Shown here: positions 7,821-16,561 of the stretch, piece after piece | Position numbering within the stretch: position 1 is the first letter of the stretch | How the letters are laid out: every line of letters starts with the position of its first letter | Origin: Planctomycetota bacterium | Lineage (GTDB): Bacteria; Planctomycetota; UBA1135; UBA2386 | Length of the DNA: 57,060 nt | Assembly (NCBI GenBank): GCA_025459175.1 | Contig: JALORC010000032.1 | Location: 1-57,060, forward strand | Direction of reading: 5' to 3' | Notes under the pieces: model-generated | What the model was told of the DNA's origin: nothing | Seen by the model: only the letters and a program-made list of their open reading frames with translations | Database searches by the model: none | Made by a program: the position numbers and the translations under genes

Positions 7821-8582
7821 CTACGGCAGTTCGCGCAGCCGCAGGTTGCGGAACTCGACCGGCGCGCCTTCGGCCTCGAGCGCCAGGTAGCCGCTCGCCG
7901 GCGAACACCGCGTGCCACCGGCGACTTCCTCGCCGTTGACCCACAGCCGCACCTCGCCGTTGCAGGCGCGCACGTAGTAGTGATTCCACTCGCCGTGCGG
8001 CTTCACCAGGCGCCTGGTCGGGAAGCATCGGCTGCCGTTCTTGCTGCCGACGCGGTAGTTCGCGCCGGCAGCGCCCGGGTAGTCGATCGCGGGCGTGAAC
8101 GGCTGCATCGTCGACGCACCGACCGGGAACACGTCGCCGTGGCTCGTGAACCAGTCCGACGGTTTGCCCTTCTGCTGCTGCCAGTTCTCCTCGTAGCCGA
8201 GGTCGAGGATCTGCACCTCGATGCCGCTGCGCGGCAGGGTGCCCTTCGGCAGATCGGTGAACGCGCTCTCCGGACACCACACGAACAGCCCGGAGTTGCC
8301 GGCGTGCTCCAGATGCCGCCACTCCATCACCAGCTCGAAGTTGGTGTACTGCTTCTGGCTGCGGGCGCCGCCGTTGGGCACGCCGGTGCCGACGATCAGC
8401 TCGTCGCGTTGGGCCCAGGTGGAGGCCTCGCCGTTCACGACGACGAAGTCCGCGAGCGTGAGCGCGGCCCAGCCCGGGCCGGCGCCGTCGACGAACGCGC
8501 GCGGCAATTCGCCGCTCGGCAGCAGGGACCAGGACGACAGCGCGGTGGCGGCGAGCAACGACAGCAGTGGCAGCGGCTTCAT
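7821..8582 (-). CDS. Secreted DUF1080 (3-keto-disaccharide hydrolase-like) protein
   Basis: The protein has 253 residues. A signal sequence (MKPLPLLSLLAATALSS) is followed by a single concanavalin-like domain typical of DUF1080: AHR-like opening, YTNFELVMEWRH, NSGLFVWCPE, GIEVQILD, EWNHYYVRACNGEVRLWVNG and the closing GYLALEAEGAPVEFRNLRLR. This family is greatly expanded in Planctomycetota, and characterised members act on 3-keto-glycosides in the periplasm. The ATG at 8582 is preferred over one four codons upstream because it begins the signal peptide cleanly. Confidence 0.85.
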   Translation of the reverse strand: MKPLPLLSLLAATALSSWSLLPSGELPRAFVDGAGPGWAALTLADFVVVNGEASTWAQRDELIVGTGVPNGGARSQKQYTNFELVMEWRHLEHAGNSGLFVWCPESAFTDLPKGTLPRSGIEVQILDLGYEENWQQQKGKPSDWFTSHGDVFPVGASTMQPFTPAIDYPGAAGANYRVGSKNGSRCFPTRRLVKPHGEWNHYYVRACNGEVRLWVNGEEVAGGTRCSPASGYLALEAEGAPVEFRNLRLRELP

Positions 8583-8603
8583 GACGGCCGCCACTGTAGC
8601 GGC

Positions 8604-9665
8604 TCAGCCGATCGTCACGGTGATCGTGTCGGTCAGCGTCAGCAGGGGATCCGAGCAGCCACCGGCGCCGAGGAAGTCCATGCCCTGGATGAACAGCTGC
8701 ACACCGATCACCGACGGACCACTCGGGATCGCGAAGGTCGAGGTAGCACCGAACGCCGCGACCGACCACTCGTGACCCACGGTGCAGCCGCAGAACGGGA
8801 TGCCGAGGCTGGTGGCGCCGTAGCCGACGAACGGGAACCCCGTCGCCGCGCCGACCGTCGTCTGGATCGAGAACCCGGCGTTCGGATGGCCCGTCACGCC
8901 GATCGTCGTCGGACCGCAGCCGTGCACGGTGCGCGACAGGCGCCCGTTGCCGGGCAGGTAGGCGAGGCCGAGCTGGTTGCTGCTGCCCATCGGGCCGACC
9001 GCGGTCGCGATGCCGGTCGTCGTGTTGATCGTGTAGAGGATGTCGGTGGTGTTGCAGACCAGGTAGAGGGTCTGGTTGTCGATGTTGTAGGCGAGCCCGT
9101 TCGGGTTGGTCGGACCGGTGAGCGGCCCCACCAACGTCGCCGCCCCGGTCGCCCGGTCGATCGAGTAGAAGCTGTCGGTGTTGGAGTTGGTCATCCACAT
9201 CGTATTGGTGACCGGGTCGTAGCCGAGGTTGTGGAAGCTGGTCAGACCGGTGACGCCGACCAGGGTCGCGAGTCCGGTCGTGGTGTCGATCGTGTAGAGA
9301 CCGCCGTCGTGCTGCGACATGCCGTAGAGCGTGTTGGTCGACGAGTCCCACTCGAGGCCGTGCATCACGAACTGCGAGCCGCCGTACGGACCGACCAGCG
9401 TGGCGCTCCAGTTGGTGACGTCGACGACGTAGAGCGAGTCGTTGCTGGTCGAGGTCAGGTAGAGCTTGCCGGTCAGGGAGTCGTAGGCGAGCCCGCCTGT
9501 GGTGGCGGCATTGGCCGAGATCGTGCCGAGCGACGTACGGACACCGGTGGTCAGGTCCAGCTCATAGACGACGCGAGTGCTGTCGACGGTCAGCATGCGT
9601 TGGGCGGCCAGCGGCGCGACGAGGGCGAGAGCGAGACTGACGTGGGGAAACCAGTTGCGAACCAT
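8604..9665 (-). CDS. Secreted beta-propeller-like protein with shared C-terminal module
   Basis: The protein has 353 residues. The signal peptide is MVRNWFPHVSLALALVAPLAAQ. Residues 23-240 contain about six repeats of ~40 residues built on 'G.LY.ID..TG.AT.VG..G' (YVVDVTNWSATLVGPYGG, YTIDTTTGLATLVGVTG, YSIDRATGAATLVGPLTG, YTINTTTGIATAVGPMG), a WD40/DUF4394-like propeller. The last ~110 residues (from GHPNAGFSIQT) form the beta-rich module seen at the ends of other secreted proteins here, including 'GVQLFIQGMDF'. Likely exported and surface-associated; ligand unknown. It sits downstream of a divergent promoter region shared with the LURP-one-like gene. Confidence 0.7.
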   Translation of the reverse strand: MVRNWFPHVSLALALVAPLAAQRMLTVDSTRVVYELDLTTGVRTSLGTISANAATTGGLAYDSLTGKLYLTSTSNDSLYVVDVTNWSATLVGPYGGSQFVMHGLEWDSSTNTLYGMSQHDGGLYTIDTTTGLATLVGVTGLTSFHNLGYDPVTNTMWMTNSNTDSFYSIDRATGAATLVGPLTGPTNPNGLAYNIDNQTLYLVCNTTDILYTINTTTGIATAVGPMGSSNQLGLAYLPGNGRLSRTVHGCGPTTIGVTGHPNAGFSIQTTVGAATGFPFVGYGATSLGIPFCGCTVGHEWSVAAFGATSTFAIPSGPSVIGVQLFIQGMDFLGAGGCSDPLLTLTDTITVTIG

Positions 9666-9824
9666 GAGGATCCTCGGAGTGAAGAGGCCGAGGAGGATAG
9701 CAGGCTGGCCGCGGGAGGGGGAGCCGGCCCGCCGGGTCGCCTCCCCACTGAACGACACCCGACCGTGCAGAACCGACCCGCGCCGCTATCCTGCGCCGCT
9801 CGATCAGCCATCGGGACGAGTCAC

Positions 9825-10409
9825 ATGCCAGCCAACCAATCCTCCCTTCCCTGGGACCTCCCCTCCTTCCGCATCCGCCGCAAGGTCCTGAAGCTGTTCG
9901 GCGCCAGCTTCCACGTCTACGACGGCGAGCGCATCGTCTCGTTCTGCGACCAGAAGGCGTTCAAGCTGCGCGAGGACATCCGCCTCTACCACGACGAGAG
10001 CAAGAGCCAGGAGCTGATGCTGATCCGCGCCCGGCAGGTCATCGACTTCGCGGCGTGTTACGACATCGTCGACTCGGCGAGCCAGCAGAAGGTCGGCGCG
10101 CTGCGCCGCAAGGGCCTCGCGTCGATCCTGCGCGACAGCTGGGAAGTACTCGACAACGACGACAAGCCGATCGGCAAGTGCCAGGAGGACAGCGCGGCGA
10201 TGGCGATGCTGCGGCGGTTCATCAACCTGATCCCGCAGACCTTCCGGCTGCAGGGGGCAACGGGCGGGGCGGTGATGTTCAAGCAGCGCTTCAACCCGCT
10301 CGTCTACAGCCTCGAAGTGACGATCCCGAACGACGTCGCCATCGACCGGCGGCTGGTGTTCGCGACCGCGGTGCTGCTGGCGGCGATCGAGGGACGGCAG
10401 CAGTCGTGA
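9825..10409 (+). CDS. LURP-one-related / scramblase-like protein
   Basis: The protein has 194 residues. The order of motifs (LPWDLPSFRIRRKVLKLFGASFHVYD, IRLYHDESKSQELMLIRARQVIDF, YDIVDSASQQKVGALRRKGL, DSWEVLD, then a terminal VYSLEVTIPNDVAIDRRLVFATAVLLAAIE) matches the Tubby-like barrel of LURP-one/phospholipid-scramblase-like proteins. There the last segment is a buried hydrophobic helix. The biochemical role is not known in bacteria. Its stop overlaps the GTG start of the zinc-ribbon gene (GTGA), so the two are translationally coupled and probably work together. Confidence 0.7.
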   Translation: MPANQSSLPWDLPSFRIRRKVLKLFGASFHVYDGERIVSFCDQKAFKLREDIRLYHDESKSQELMLIRARQVIDFAACYDIVDSASQQKVGALRRKGLASILRDSWEVLDNDDKPIGKCQEDSAAMAMLRRFINLIPQTFRLQGATGGAVMFKQRFNPLVYSLEVTIPNDVAIDRRLVFATAVLLAAIEGRQQS

Positions 10410-10675
10410 CCGAGATCGCGACCTGCCCGCACTGCCGCACGCCTGCCGAGGTGCCGGATCGCTTCGCGGGCGGCATCGTCAACTGCAAGAAGTGCGGCCG
10501 CGCGATCGAGGTGCCGGGGCTGCGCGATCCGCTGTGGTGGCTGTTGCGCGCGGGTGTGGTGGCGGCTGCGGTCGGCGCCGGGGTGCTCGTCGCGCAACGG
10601 CACGGCGCCGCGACCGGCGCGATCACCGGCGCAGCCCTGCTGGCCGGCAGCTGGCTGGTTTCGCGCGCGCTATGA
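10406..10675 (+). CDS. Small zinc-ribbon membrane protein
   Basis: The protein has 89 residues and starts with GTG inside the stop of the preceding gene. The N-terminus has a rubredoxin-like zinc ribbon, CPHC (residues 7-10) and CKKC (residues 26-29), in a context (TPAEVPDRFAGGIVNCKKC) common to small planctomycete zinc-ribbon proteins. Two hydrophobic segments follow (LLRAGVVAAAVGAGVLVAQ and ITGAALLAGSWLVSRAL), so it is probably a membrane-anchored zinc ribbon. It ends six bases inside the convergent asnB gene. Confidence 0.65.
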   Translation: MTEIATCPHCRTPAEVPDRFAGGIVNCKKCGRAIEVPGLRDPLWWLLRAGVVAAAVGAGVLVAQRHGAATGAITGAALLAGSWLVSRAL

Positions 10676-12541
10676 GCCTTTGTGCACCGGCACGACGCCG
10701 CGCAGGAACGTGCGCTGCCAGACCTCGAAGCCGAGCAGCGTCCACAGCCGCAGCTCCTCGTTGCGCCGACCGCGCATGTGGTCCTGCAGCATCGCCTCGA
10801 TCGGCGCCCGCTTCAGGTAGCGACTGACGAACGCGTCGCGGCCGAGCAGCAGGTCGTGCACGTAGTCCTTGAGCCCGCCGCGGAACCACTCGTCGAGCGG
10901 CACCCGGAAGCCGACCTTCTTGCGATCGACGATGTTGGCCGGCAGATGGCGGCGCGCGATCTCCTTGACGATCCACTTGCCGCTGTTTCCCTTCACCTTC
11001 ATCGACGAGTCGATGCGGAACGCGAGCTCGACCAGTTCGTGGTCGAGGAACGGCGGGCGGTTCTCGATGCTCGCCGCCATCGACATGCGATCGCCGCGCT
11101 CGAGCAGGTTGTCGGCGAGCCAGGTGTGGCAGTCGACGTAGAGCATGCGGCGCAGGTGATCGCCCTGGCAGCGTTCGTATTGACCCGGCGTGCGCAAGGC
11201 ACCGTAGCCATCGCGCAGCTGCTTGCGTTCGTACCACGTGAACGGCGCGAACCACGTCTGCAGCCGTTCGGCGGTGTCGCGGCCGGTCAGCGCGCGCGCT
11301 GCCTGCCGCGCCCGGTACTTCGCGCCGGGCAACAGCCGCTCCGCGCGCCGCATCATCGCCACGCGCAGGAAGCCCGGCATCGCCGCGAACTTCGCCAGCT
11401 TCGGGTCGTAGGCGTACTTCGGGTAGCCGCCGAAGATCTCGTCGCTGCCCTCGCCGGACAGCAGCACCTTGACCGTGCTGCGCGCGTACTTGGCGATGCG
11501 GAAGATCGCGATGTCGGCCGGCTCGCTGATCGGGCCGTCGCGGTGCCACGACAGCTTCGACCAAAGCTGCTGGAAGTCCTGCGCGGTGACGTTGATCTCG
11601 TGGTGCGTGGTGCCGACCGCGTCACTGACCCGCTTCGCGTACGGCAGTTCGTCGAAGCGCGGGTCGGAGAACCCGGCTGCGAAGGTCTGCACCTCGCCGC
11701 CGCGGCGCAGCTTCTTCATCAGCGCCACGGTCAGGCTGCTGTCGAGGCCACCGCTCAGGTAGGCACCGACCGGCACGTCGGCGACCAGACGCCCGGCGAC
11801 CGCCCGTTCGAGCGCCTGATCGACGGCGGCAATCGCCGCGTCGCCGCTCAGCAGCGGGCCGTTCTGCTCGGCCGGCAGCTGCCACCACGTCTCGTGCCGC
11901 AGCTTGCCATCGGCGGAGACCCACAGCGCGGTGCCGGGCGCCAGCTTCTTGATGTCCTTGAACAGCGTGTTCGGCGGCGGCACCGAACGATACGTGAGGT
12001 AGTCCTCGACCGCGTCGTCGTCGAGTTGCGGCGACTCGAGCGCGGGCAGCAGCGCCTTGATCTCACTGGCGAACACCAGGAAGCCGGGCCGCACCGCGTA
12101 GTACAGCGGCAGGATGCCGAGCCGGTCGCGCGCCAGCAGCAACGTGCCGTTGCGTTCGTCGAGGAAGCCGAACGCGAACTGGCCGTTCAGCCGGTCGAGG
12201 CCGCGCAAGCCCTCGCTGCGCAGCGTCTCCAGCAGCACCTCGGTGTCGCCCTGCGTGCGCAGCGGCACGCCGGCGGCCTGCAGCGCCGCGCGCCGTTCCT
12301 GGTAGTTGAAGATCTCGCCGTTGAACGTGATGTGGCACGGCCCGCTGGCCGAGGTCATCGGCTGCAGCGAGCCGGCCAGGTCGATGATCGACAGCCGCGT
12401 GTGGCCGAAGCCGGTGTCGCGCACGATGCGGAAGCCATCGCCGTCCGGACCGCGGTGGTGCAGCTGGGCCGCCATCGCGCGCAGCAGCGCCTGGTCGACC
12501 GGCCGGCCGTCGAAGCGGCGGATGCCTACGATGCCGCACAT
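10670..12541 (-). CDS. asnB: Asparagine synthase (glutamine-hydrolysing)
   Basis: The protein has 623 residues, the full length of class B enzymes. The N-terminal Ntn glutaminase begins with the nucleophile Cys2 (MCGIVGIRRFDG) and has LHHRGPDGDGF and FNGEIFNYQERR. The C-terminal synthetase has the ATP-pyrophosphatase loop YLSGGLDSSLTVALM and the LLSGEGSDEIFGGYPKY motif. It makes Asn from Asp, Gln and ATP. Members of this length are also used for amidation in surface-polysaccharide clusters; two glycosyltransferase genes lie ~2-4 kb away, but the intervening genes do not support a single cluster. Confidence 0.93.
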   Translation of the reverse strand: MCGIVGIRRFDGRPVDQALLRAMAAQLHHRGPDGDGFRIVRDTGFGHTRLSIIDLAGSLQPMTSASGPCHITFNGEIFNYQERRAALQAAGVPLRTQGDTEVLLETLRSEGLRGLDRLNGQFAFGFLDERNGTLLLARDRLGILPLYYAVRPGFLVFASEIKALLPALESPQLDDDAVEDYLTYRSVPPPNTLFKDIKKLAPGTALWVSADGKLRHETWWQLPAEQNGPLLSGDAAIAAVDQALERAVAGRLVADVPVGAYLSGGLDSSLTVALMKKLRRGGEVQTFAAGFSDPRFDELPYAKRVSDAVGTTHHEINVTAQDFQQLWSKLSWHRDGPISEPADIAIFRIAKYARSTVKVLLSGEGSDEIFGGYPKYAYDPKLAKFAAMPGFLRVAMMRRAERLLPGAKYRARQAARALTGRDTAERLQTWFAPFTWYERKQLRDGYGALRTPGQYERCQGDHLRRMLYVDCHTWLADNLLERGDRMSMAASIENRPPFLDHELVELAFRIDSSMKVKGNSGKWIVKEIARRHLPANIVDRKKVGFRVPLDEWFRGGLKDYVHDLLLGRDAFVSRYLKRAPIEAMLQDHMRGRRNEELRLWTLLGFEVWQRTFLRGVVPVHKGS

Positions 12542-12677
12542 ACGGTGGACTCCTGGGCCAGATCGGAGCGGTGACGAGGAGACGGCGTCGGCATCGGAAG
12601 GCTCCTTGTATCGGCGGTGAACACGAAGTTCATCGAGGGATATCCGAGGTGAATTCCGACACTATGCTCGGCTGGCG

Positions 12678-13220
12678 ATGCGCCTTCTCACGATCGCCCT
12701 GCTCGGCATCCTGGTGGTGACGTGGGTGATGCTGGTCGACCTCTGGCCGACGCTGCCCGAACGGATCCCCCTGCTGCCGCCCGGCCTCGATGCGACCGAT
12801 CCATTCGTCGAACGCTCGCTCGCGTGGTGGTTCGGACCACCGGCAGGTGCCACCCTGGTGGCCCTGCTGACGGGAGTGCTCGGCCCGAGGATGCTGGCCC
12901 GCCGCGCCACCGACGGCCGCTGGAACCCGGTGCCTCGTGCGGGCAGCGTGCGCCAGCTCGCGCCCGAGGCCCGCGCGCGAATCGTGCAGCCGATCCGGCT
13001 CGGGCTGGTGGGCGCCACCATCTGTCCGCTGATCCTGGTCGCTCGTTGGTGGGTCCACGTCGCCGAGGCCGCCGCGAACGGCGCGCCCAGCACCGGCGGA
13101 GCCGGGGTCTCGCTGACGATGCTCACCGCCGCCACCACGTCCTTGGGTGCTGGCTGGACCTTCTCCCGGAGCCGCGCCACCGCAGAACTCGCGAAGGGCA
13201 GCCTTCACCGCGAATGGTGA
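12678..13220 (+). CDS. Membrane protein, DUF1648-like
   Basis: The protein has 180 residues with four predicted membrane segments: 2-21, ~50-67, ~112-127 and ~142-158. The first loop (LWPTLPERIPLLPPGLDATDPF) resembles DUF1648, where a 'LP..IP.H....G' pattern follows the first helix. Other DUF1648 proteins include regulators and putative transport proteins without a defined activity. It is divergent from asnB; the 136 bases between them would hold both promoters. Confidence 0.5.
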   Translation: MRLLTIALLGILVVTWVMLVDLWPTLPERIPLLPPGLDATDPFVERSLAWWFGPPAGATLVALLTGVLGPRMLARRATDGRWNPVPRAGSVRQLAPEARARIVQPIRLGLVGATICPLILVARWWVHVAEAAANGAPSTGGAGVSLTMLTAATTSLGAGWTFSRSRATAELAKGSLHREW

Positions 13221-13439
13221 CTCGAGGCGGCGCCGAGCGAGGTCGCCGTGCGCAGGATCTGGGCCGGTGAAGCGCGCCGATCCTGCAGCCCTGGCGGAAC
13301 CTGTTCACCTCGGCGCGCCTGATGTATGCATCTTCCAACCCGACCAGTCGCGCAAGACGCCCCTGGCTGCTGCCTGCCGCCAGTCTGGCAATACCGCGCC
13401 ACCCTTCCCATGCGGCCGGTCGCACGGTGCAATCCGGCG

Positions 13440-14948
13440 ATGCCGGTCACGTCCCGTTCGCTGGTACTCGCCAGCGCCTTGGCCCTCGCCGCCTGCTCGA
13501 GCCACCCATCGTTCGCCGACAAGCCGCCCGAATACGCGCGCACCGGCCAGGAACTGCTGCCGTACGAACAGCAGAACTTCGCCTACCGCTGGCTCGACGT
13601 GATGCAGGAAGCCGCGGCGCGCGACGTCGACACGTTCGGCGCGCGACCGACCGTGCTGTCGCGGCAGATGATGCTGTGGGCGGCATCGGTCTACGAGGCG
13701 TGGGCCGCCTATGACGACAAGGCGCTGGGAACGCGACTCGGCGGCAGCCTGCGCCGACCGGCAACCGAACGCACGCTGGCCAACAAGAACCGCGCGATCA
13801 GCCACGCCAGCTACCGCTCGCTGCTCGGCGCGTTCCCGACCCAGGCCGCATTCGTGCGCGCCGAGATGCTGAGGCTGGGCTTCGATCCGGACGACACGTC
13901 GAGCGATCCGACCACCCCGCAGGGCATCGGCAACCTCGCGGCCGCTGCGGTGCTGCAGCATCGCGACCGCGACGGCAGCAACCACGACGGCAAGGAACCC
14001 GGCAGCGACGGCACGCCCTACAGCGACTACACCGGCTACCGACCGGTCAACCCGGTCGATCGCATCGTCGACCCCGATCGTTGGCAGCCGATCCCGTTCA
14101 CGCGCGCCGACGGCAGCAAGTTCACGCCCGGCTTCCTGACCCCGCACTGGTACCGGATGCAGCCGTTCGCGCTCGAGTCGGCCGCGCAGTTCCGCGCCGA
14201 ACCGCCGCCGACCACGAAGACGAACGACGCGCTGCTGCGCCAGCAGACCGACCTCGTGCTGGCGATGAACCAGACGCTGACCGACGAACAGAAGGCGATC
14301 GTCGAGTTCATGCGCGACGGCCCGCGCTCGACCGGACAGAGCGGTCACTGGCTGCGCTTCGCCCAGGACGTGTCGCGGCGCGACGGCCACGACCTCGATC
14401 GCGACGTGAAGCTCTACTTCGCGGTCGCGGTGGCGGCGTTCGACGCGTTCTTGTCGTGCTGGGAGACCAAGCGCTTCTACGACACGTCGCGACCGTGGAC
14501 GCTGGTGCGGCACTACTACCGCGGTCAGCGCCTCAGGGGCTGGGCCGGGCCGCAGGGTGGCGTCGTCGAGATGGCGGCGGAGGACTGGCACCCCTACTCG
14601 CCGTACGTGTTCGTCACGCCGCCGTTCCCCGGCTACACCAGCGGCCACGCGACCGTCAGTGGCGCCTGCGCGAAGGTGCTCGAGCTGTTCACCGGCAGCG
14701 ACGTCTACGGCGCCAAGGAGGTGCGGCGCTGCTGCATCCTGACCGAGGAAGTGCCGGGTGAGACCGCGACGCTCGACCTGCCGACGTTCTCGGCGACCGC
14801 CGAGATGGCGGCCAGCTCGCGAGCGATGGGCGGCTACCACATCCCGATCGACAACGACGTCGGTCTGCGCATCGGCCGCGAGATCGCGGTGTGGTCGTGG
14901 CCGAAGTACCGGGCCTGGTTCGAAGGCACGGCGCCGGCGCCGAAGTGA
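13440..14948 (+). CDS. Vanadium-dependent haloperoxidase/PAP2-superfamily lipoprotein
   Basis: The protein has 502 residues. A lipoprotein signal ends in LALAACSS (Cys at residue 19). The C-terminal half has the three anion-binding motifs of the PAP2/vanadium haloperoxidase fold: KRFYDTSRPWTLVR (K-x6-RP), PGYTSGHATVSGA (SGH) and SRAMGGYHIPIDNDVGLRIG (R-x5-H-x3-D). The helical N-terminus with MMLWAASVYEAWAAYDDKA is typical of the vanadium chloroperoxidase-like branch rather than of small lipid phosphatases. It is likely anchored outside the cytoplasm; whether it oxidises halides or removes phosphate cannot be told from sequence. Confidence 0.8.
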   Translation: MPVTSRSLVLASALALAACSSHPSFADKPPEYARTGQELLPYEQQNFAYRWLDVMQEAAARDVDTFGARPTVLSRQMMLWAASVYEAWAAYDDKALGTRLGGSLRRPATERTLANKNRAISHASYRSLLGAFPTQAAFVRAEMLRLGFDPDDTSSDPTTPQGIGNLAAAAVLQHRDRDGSNHDGKEPGSDGTPYSDYTGYRPVNPVDRIVDPDRWQPIPFTRADGSKFTPGFLTPHWYRMQPFALESAAQFRAEPPPTTKTNDALLRQQTDLVLAMNQTLTDEQKAIVEFMRDGPRSTGQSGHWLRFAQDVSRRDGHDLDRDVKLYFAVAVAAFDAFLSCWETKRFYDTSRPWTLVRHYYRGQRLRGWAGPQGGVVEMAAEDWHPYSPYVFVTPPFPGYTSGHATVSGACAKVLELFTGSDVYGAKEVRRCCILTEEVPGETATLDLPTFSATAEMAASSRAMGGYHIPIDNDVGLRIGREIAVWSWPKYRAWFEGTAPAPK

Positions 14949-14960
14949 CCGGCCGGGGCG

Positions 14961-16142
14961 TCAGCGCGCGCTGACGCGCTTCTGCTCGTGGATGCCGTCC
15001 AGGCAGGCCAGCAGCTCCAGCGTGCGGTCGTCCCAGGTCGCCTTCGCGAGCAGCGCGCGCCGATCGCCGGGCGCCTTCTCACCGCGCACCACGTCGTCGA
15101 TGCGGGCCAGGAACTCGTCGCCGGTCCTCGCCACGTGCACGAAGTCGCGGTAGTGCTCGACCTCGGGGAACCACGTCGTCACGACCTCCTGGCCGAGCGC
15201 CAGGTATTCCTTCAGCTTGATCGGGTTGCAGCACCGGATCCAGTCGTTGTCGAGCCACGGCATGATCGACACGTCGAAGTCGGCGCCGAGCTGCGGGATC
15301 TCGGCATAGGGCCGGAAGCCGAGCCAGCGCACGTTGGGGTGCCGGGTCAGCCGTTCCATCGGCAGCGTCGCGTCCCCGATCAGCACCAGCGTGTAGTCGG
15401 GACGCTCGACGGCGAGCCGTTCGAGCAGGTCGAAGTCGATCACGTAGTCGTCGAGCCCGCCGAAGAAGCCGATGATCGGGCGCTTGCCACCCTGCTGCAC
15501 CAGTACTTCGGTGCGCGGCCGCGGCGCGAAGTGCTTGCTGTCGACGCCGTGGTCGAGGAAGAACGCGCGCGCGCCGGTCAACGACCGCTCGCTGTCGAGG
15601 AAGGCGCGGCTGCTGTAGAGCACGCCGTCGGCCTTGGTCAGCAGCTCCCGCTCGAGCCCCGCGATCAGGCCCTGGTCGGCCTCGCCGAACGCCGAGTGCT
15701 TGTCGCTGCGGTTGTAGACCAGCGTCGAGCGCCGCATCTCCTTGGCGACATCCCACGCCGTGGGCACGGTGACGATCAGGTGCGGGTCGACGATACCCTG
15801 CTTCTTCATCACCCGCTCGACCTGCGTACGGATGCTGCGCGCGTTGAACTCGCGCGCCTTCTGGCTGCCGTAGAACGGGAACAACACCGGCGTCATGACC
15901 GTGTAGTTCGGCGCCTGCGGCAGCGGCTTGCGCGTGTGCCGCAGCATGCTCTTCAGCTTGCGCCAGATCCGCTTGAACGGCAGCGGCGACCGGCCCGGCA
16001 TCGGCATGCGCATGCCGATCGAGTTGACGAGCAGCACCTTGCGGTGCTGCGCCGCACGCGTCATCAGCTGGAAGTCGCTGTGCGCGCGGTTGTGGTACCA
16101 CCAGTCCTGACCACAGAAGATGACGATGTCGGGGCGAGCCAC
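14961..16142 (-). CDS. Glycosyltransferase, GT-B fold (GT4-like)
   Basis: The protein has 393 residues. The N-terminal half has DIVIFCGQDWWYHNRAHSD and a putative acceptor domain. The C-terminal half has the Rossmann donor domain: RPIIGFFGGLDDYVIDFDLL, YTLVLIGDA, NVRWLGFRPYAEIPQL and DVSIMPWLDN, then the 'CNPIKLKEYLALGQEVVTTW' segment that fits the E-x7-E region of GT4 enzymes (only one of the glutamates is clear). It transfers a sugar from a nucleotide donor, probably in polysaccharide or glycolipid synthesis. The next genes on the strand are a DUF3817 membrane protein and a GT-C enzyme, so a small envelope-glycan group is plausible. Confidence 0.75.
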   Translation of the reverse strand: MARPDIVIFCGQDWWYHNRAHSDFQLMTRAAQHRKVLLVNSIGMRMPMPGRSPLPFKRIWRKLKSMLRHTRKPLPQAPNYTVMTPVLFPFYGSQKAREFNARSIRTQVERVMKKQGIVDPHLIVTVPTAWDVAKEMRRSTLVYNRSDKHSAFGEADQGLIAGLERELLTKADGVLYSSRAFLDSERSLTGARAFFLDHGVDSKHFAPRPRTEVLVQQGGKRPIIGFFGGLDDYVIDFDLLERLAVERPDYTLVLIGDATLPMERLTRHPNVRWLGFRPYAEIPQLGADFDVSIMPWLDNDWIRCCNPIKLKEYLALGQEVVTTWFPEVEHYRDFVHVARTGDEFLARIDDVVRGEKAPGDRRALLAKATWDDRTLELLACLDGIHEQKRVSAR

Positions 16143-16185
16143 GGCGGGACGTTGTATCGGCCGTCGGGGCAGTTGCGATGGACTC

Positions 16186-16494
16186 TCAGGCCCGCGGCGG
16201 GGTCGCGGCGATCCAGGCCGAGACCCGACGGTCCATCAGGAACGGCACGATCGGCACCAGCGAGGCCAAGAACACCAGACTGATGCGGCCGATGCTCCAG
16301 CGGCGCTCGAAATGGGCCCGCACCAGCAGCCACACCAGCAGCAGGAACAGCACCCCGTGCGCCATGCCCGAGATGCGCACTGCCATCGGACTGTCCCACC
16401 AGTACTTCAGCGGCATCGCGATGCCGAGCAGGAACATGTACGAGACCGCCTCGATCAGCGAGGTGACGCGCAGCGCTGGCAACGGATCCGACAT
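16186..16494 (-). CDS. DUF3817 membrane protein
   Basis: The protein has 102 residues and closely fits DUF3817: SLIEAVSYMFLLGIAMPLKY, then MAVRISGMAHGVLFLLLVWLL, then a third hydrophobic segment ending with PFLMDRRV. Three membrane helices are predicted. The family is widespread with no assigned function. An ATG three codons upstream (16503) is an alternative start. It lies between two glycosyltransferase genes on the same strand. Confidence 0.75.
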   Translation of the reverse strand: MSDPLPALRVTSLIEAVSYMFLLGIAMPLKYWWDSPMAVRISGMAHGVLFLLLVWLLVRAHFERRWSIGRISLVFLASLVPIVPFLMDRRVSAWIAATPPRA

Positions 16495-16561
16495 CGGGGC
16501 CATCGTTGCCGCGCCGCCCGCCCCTGGCAACCGTGCGCTCCGCATGCCGGGGCGCCGGCGC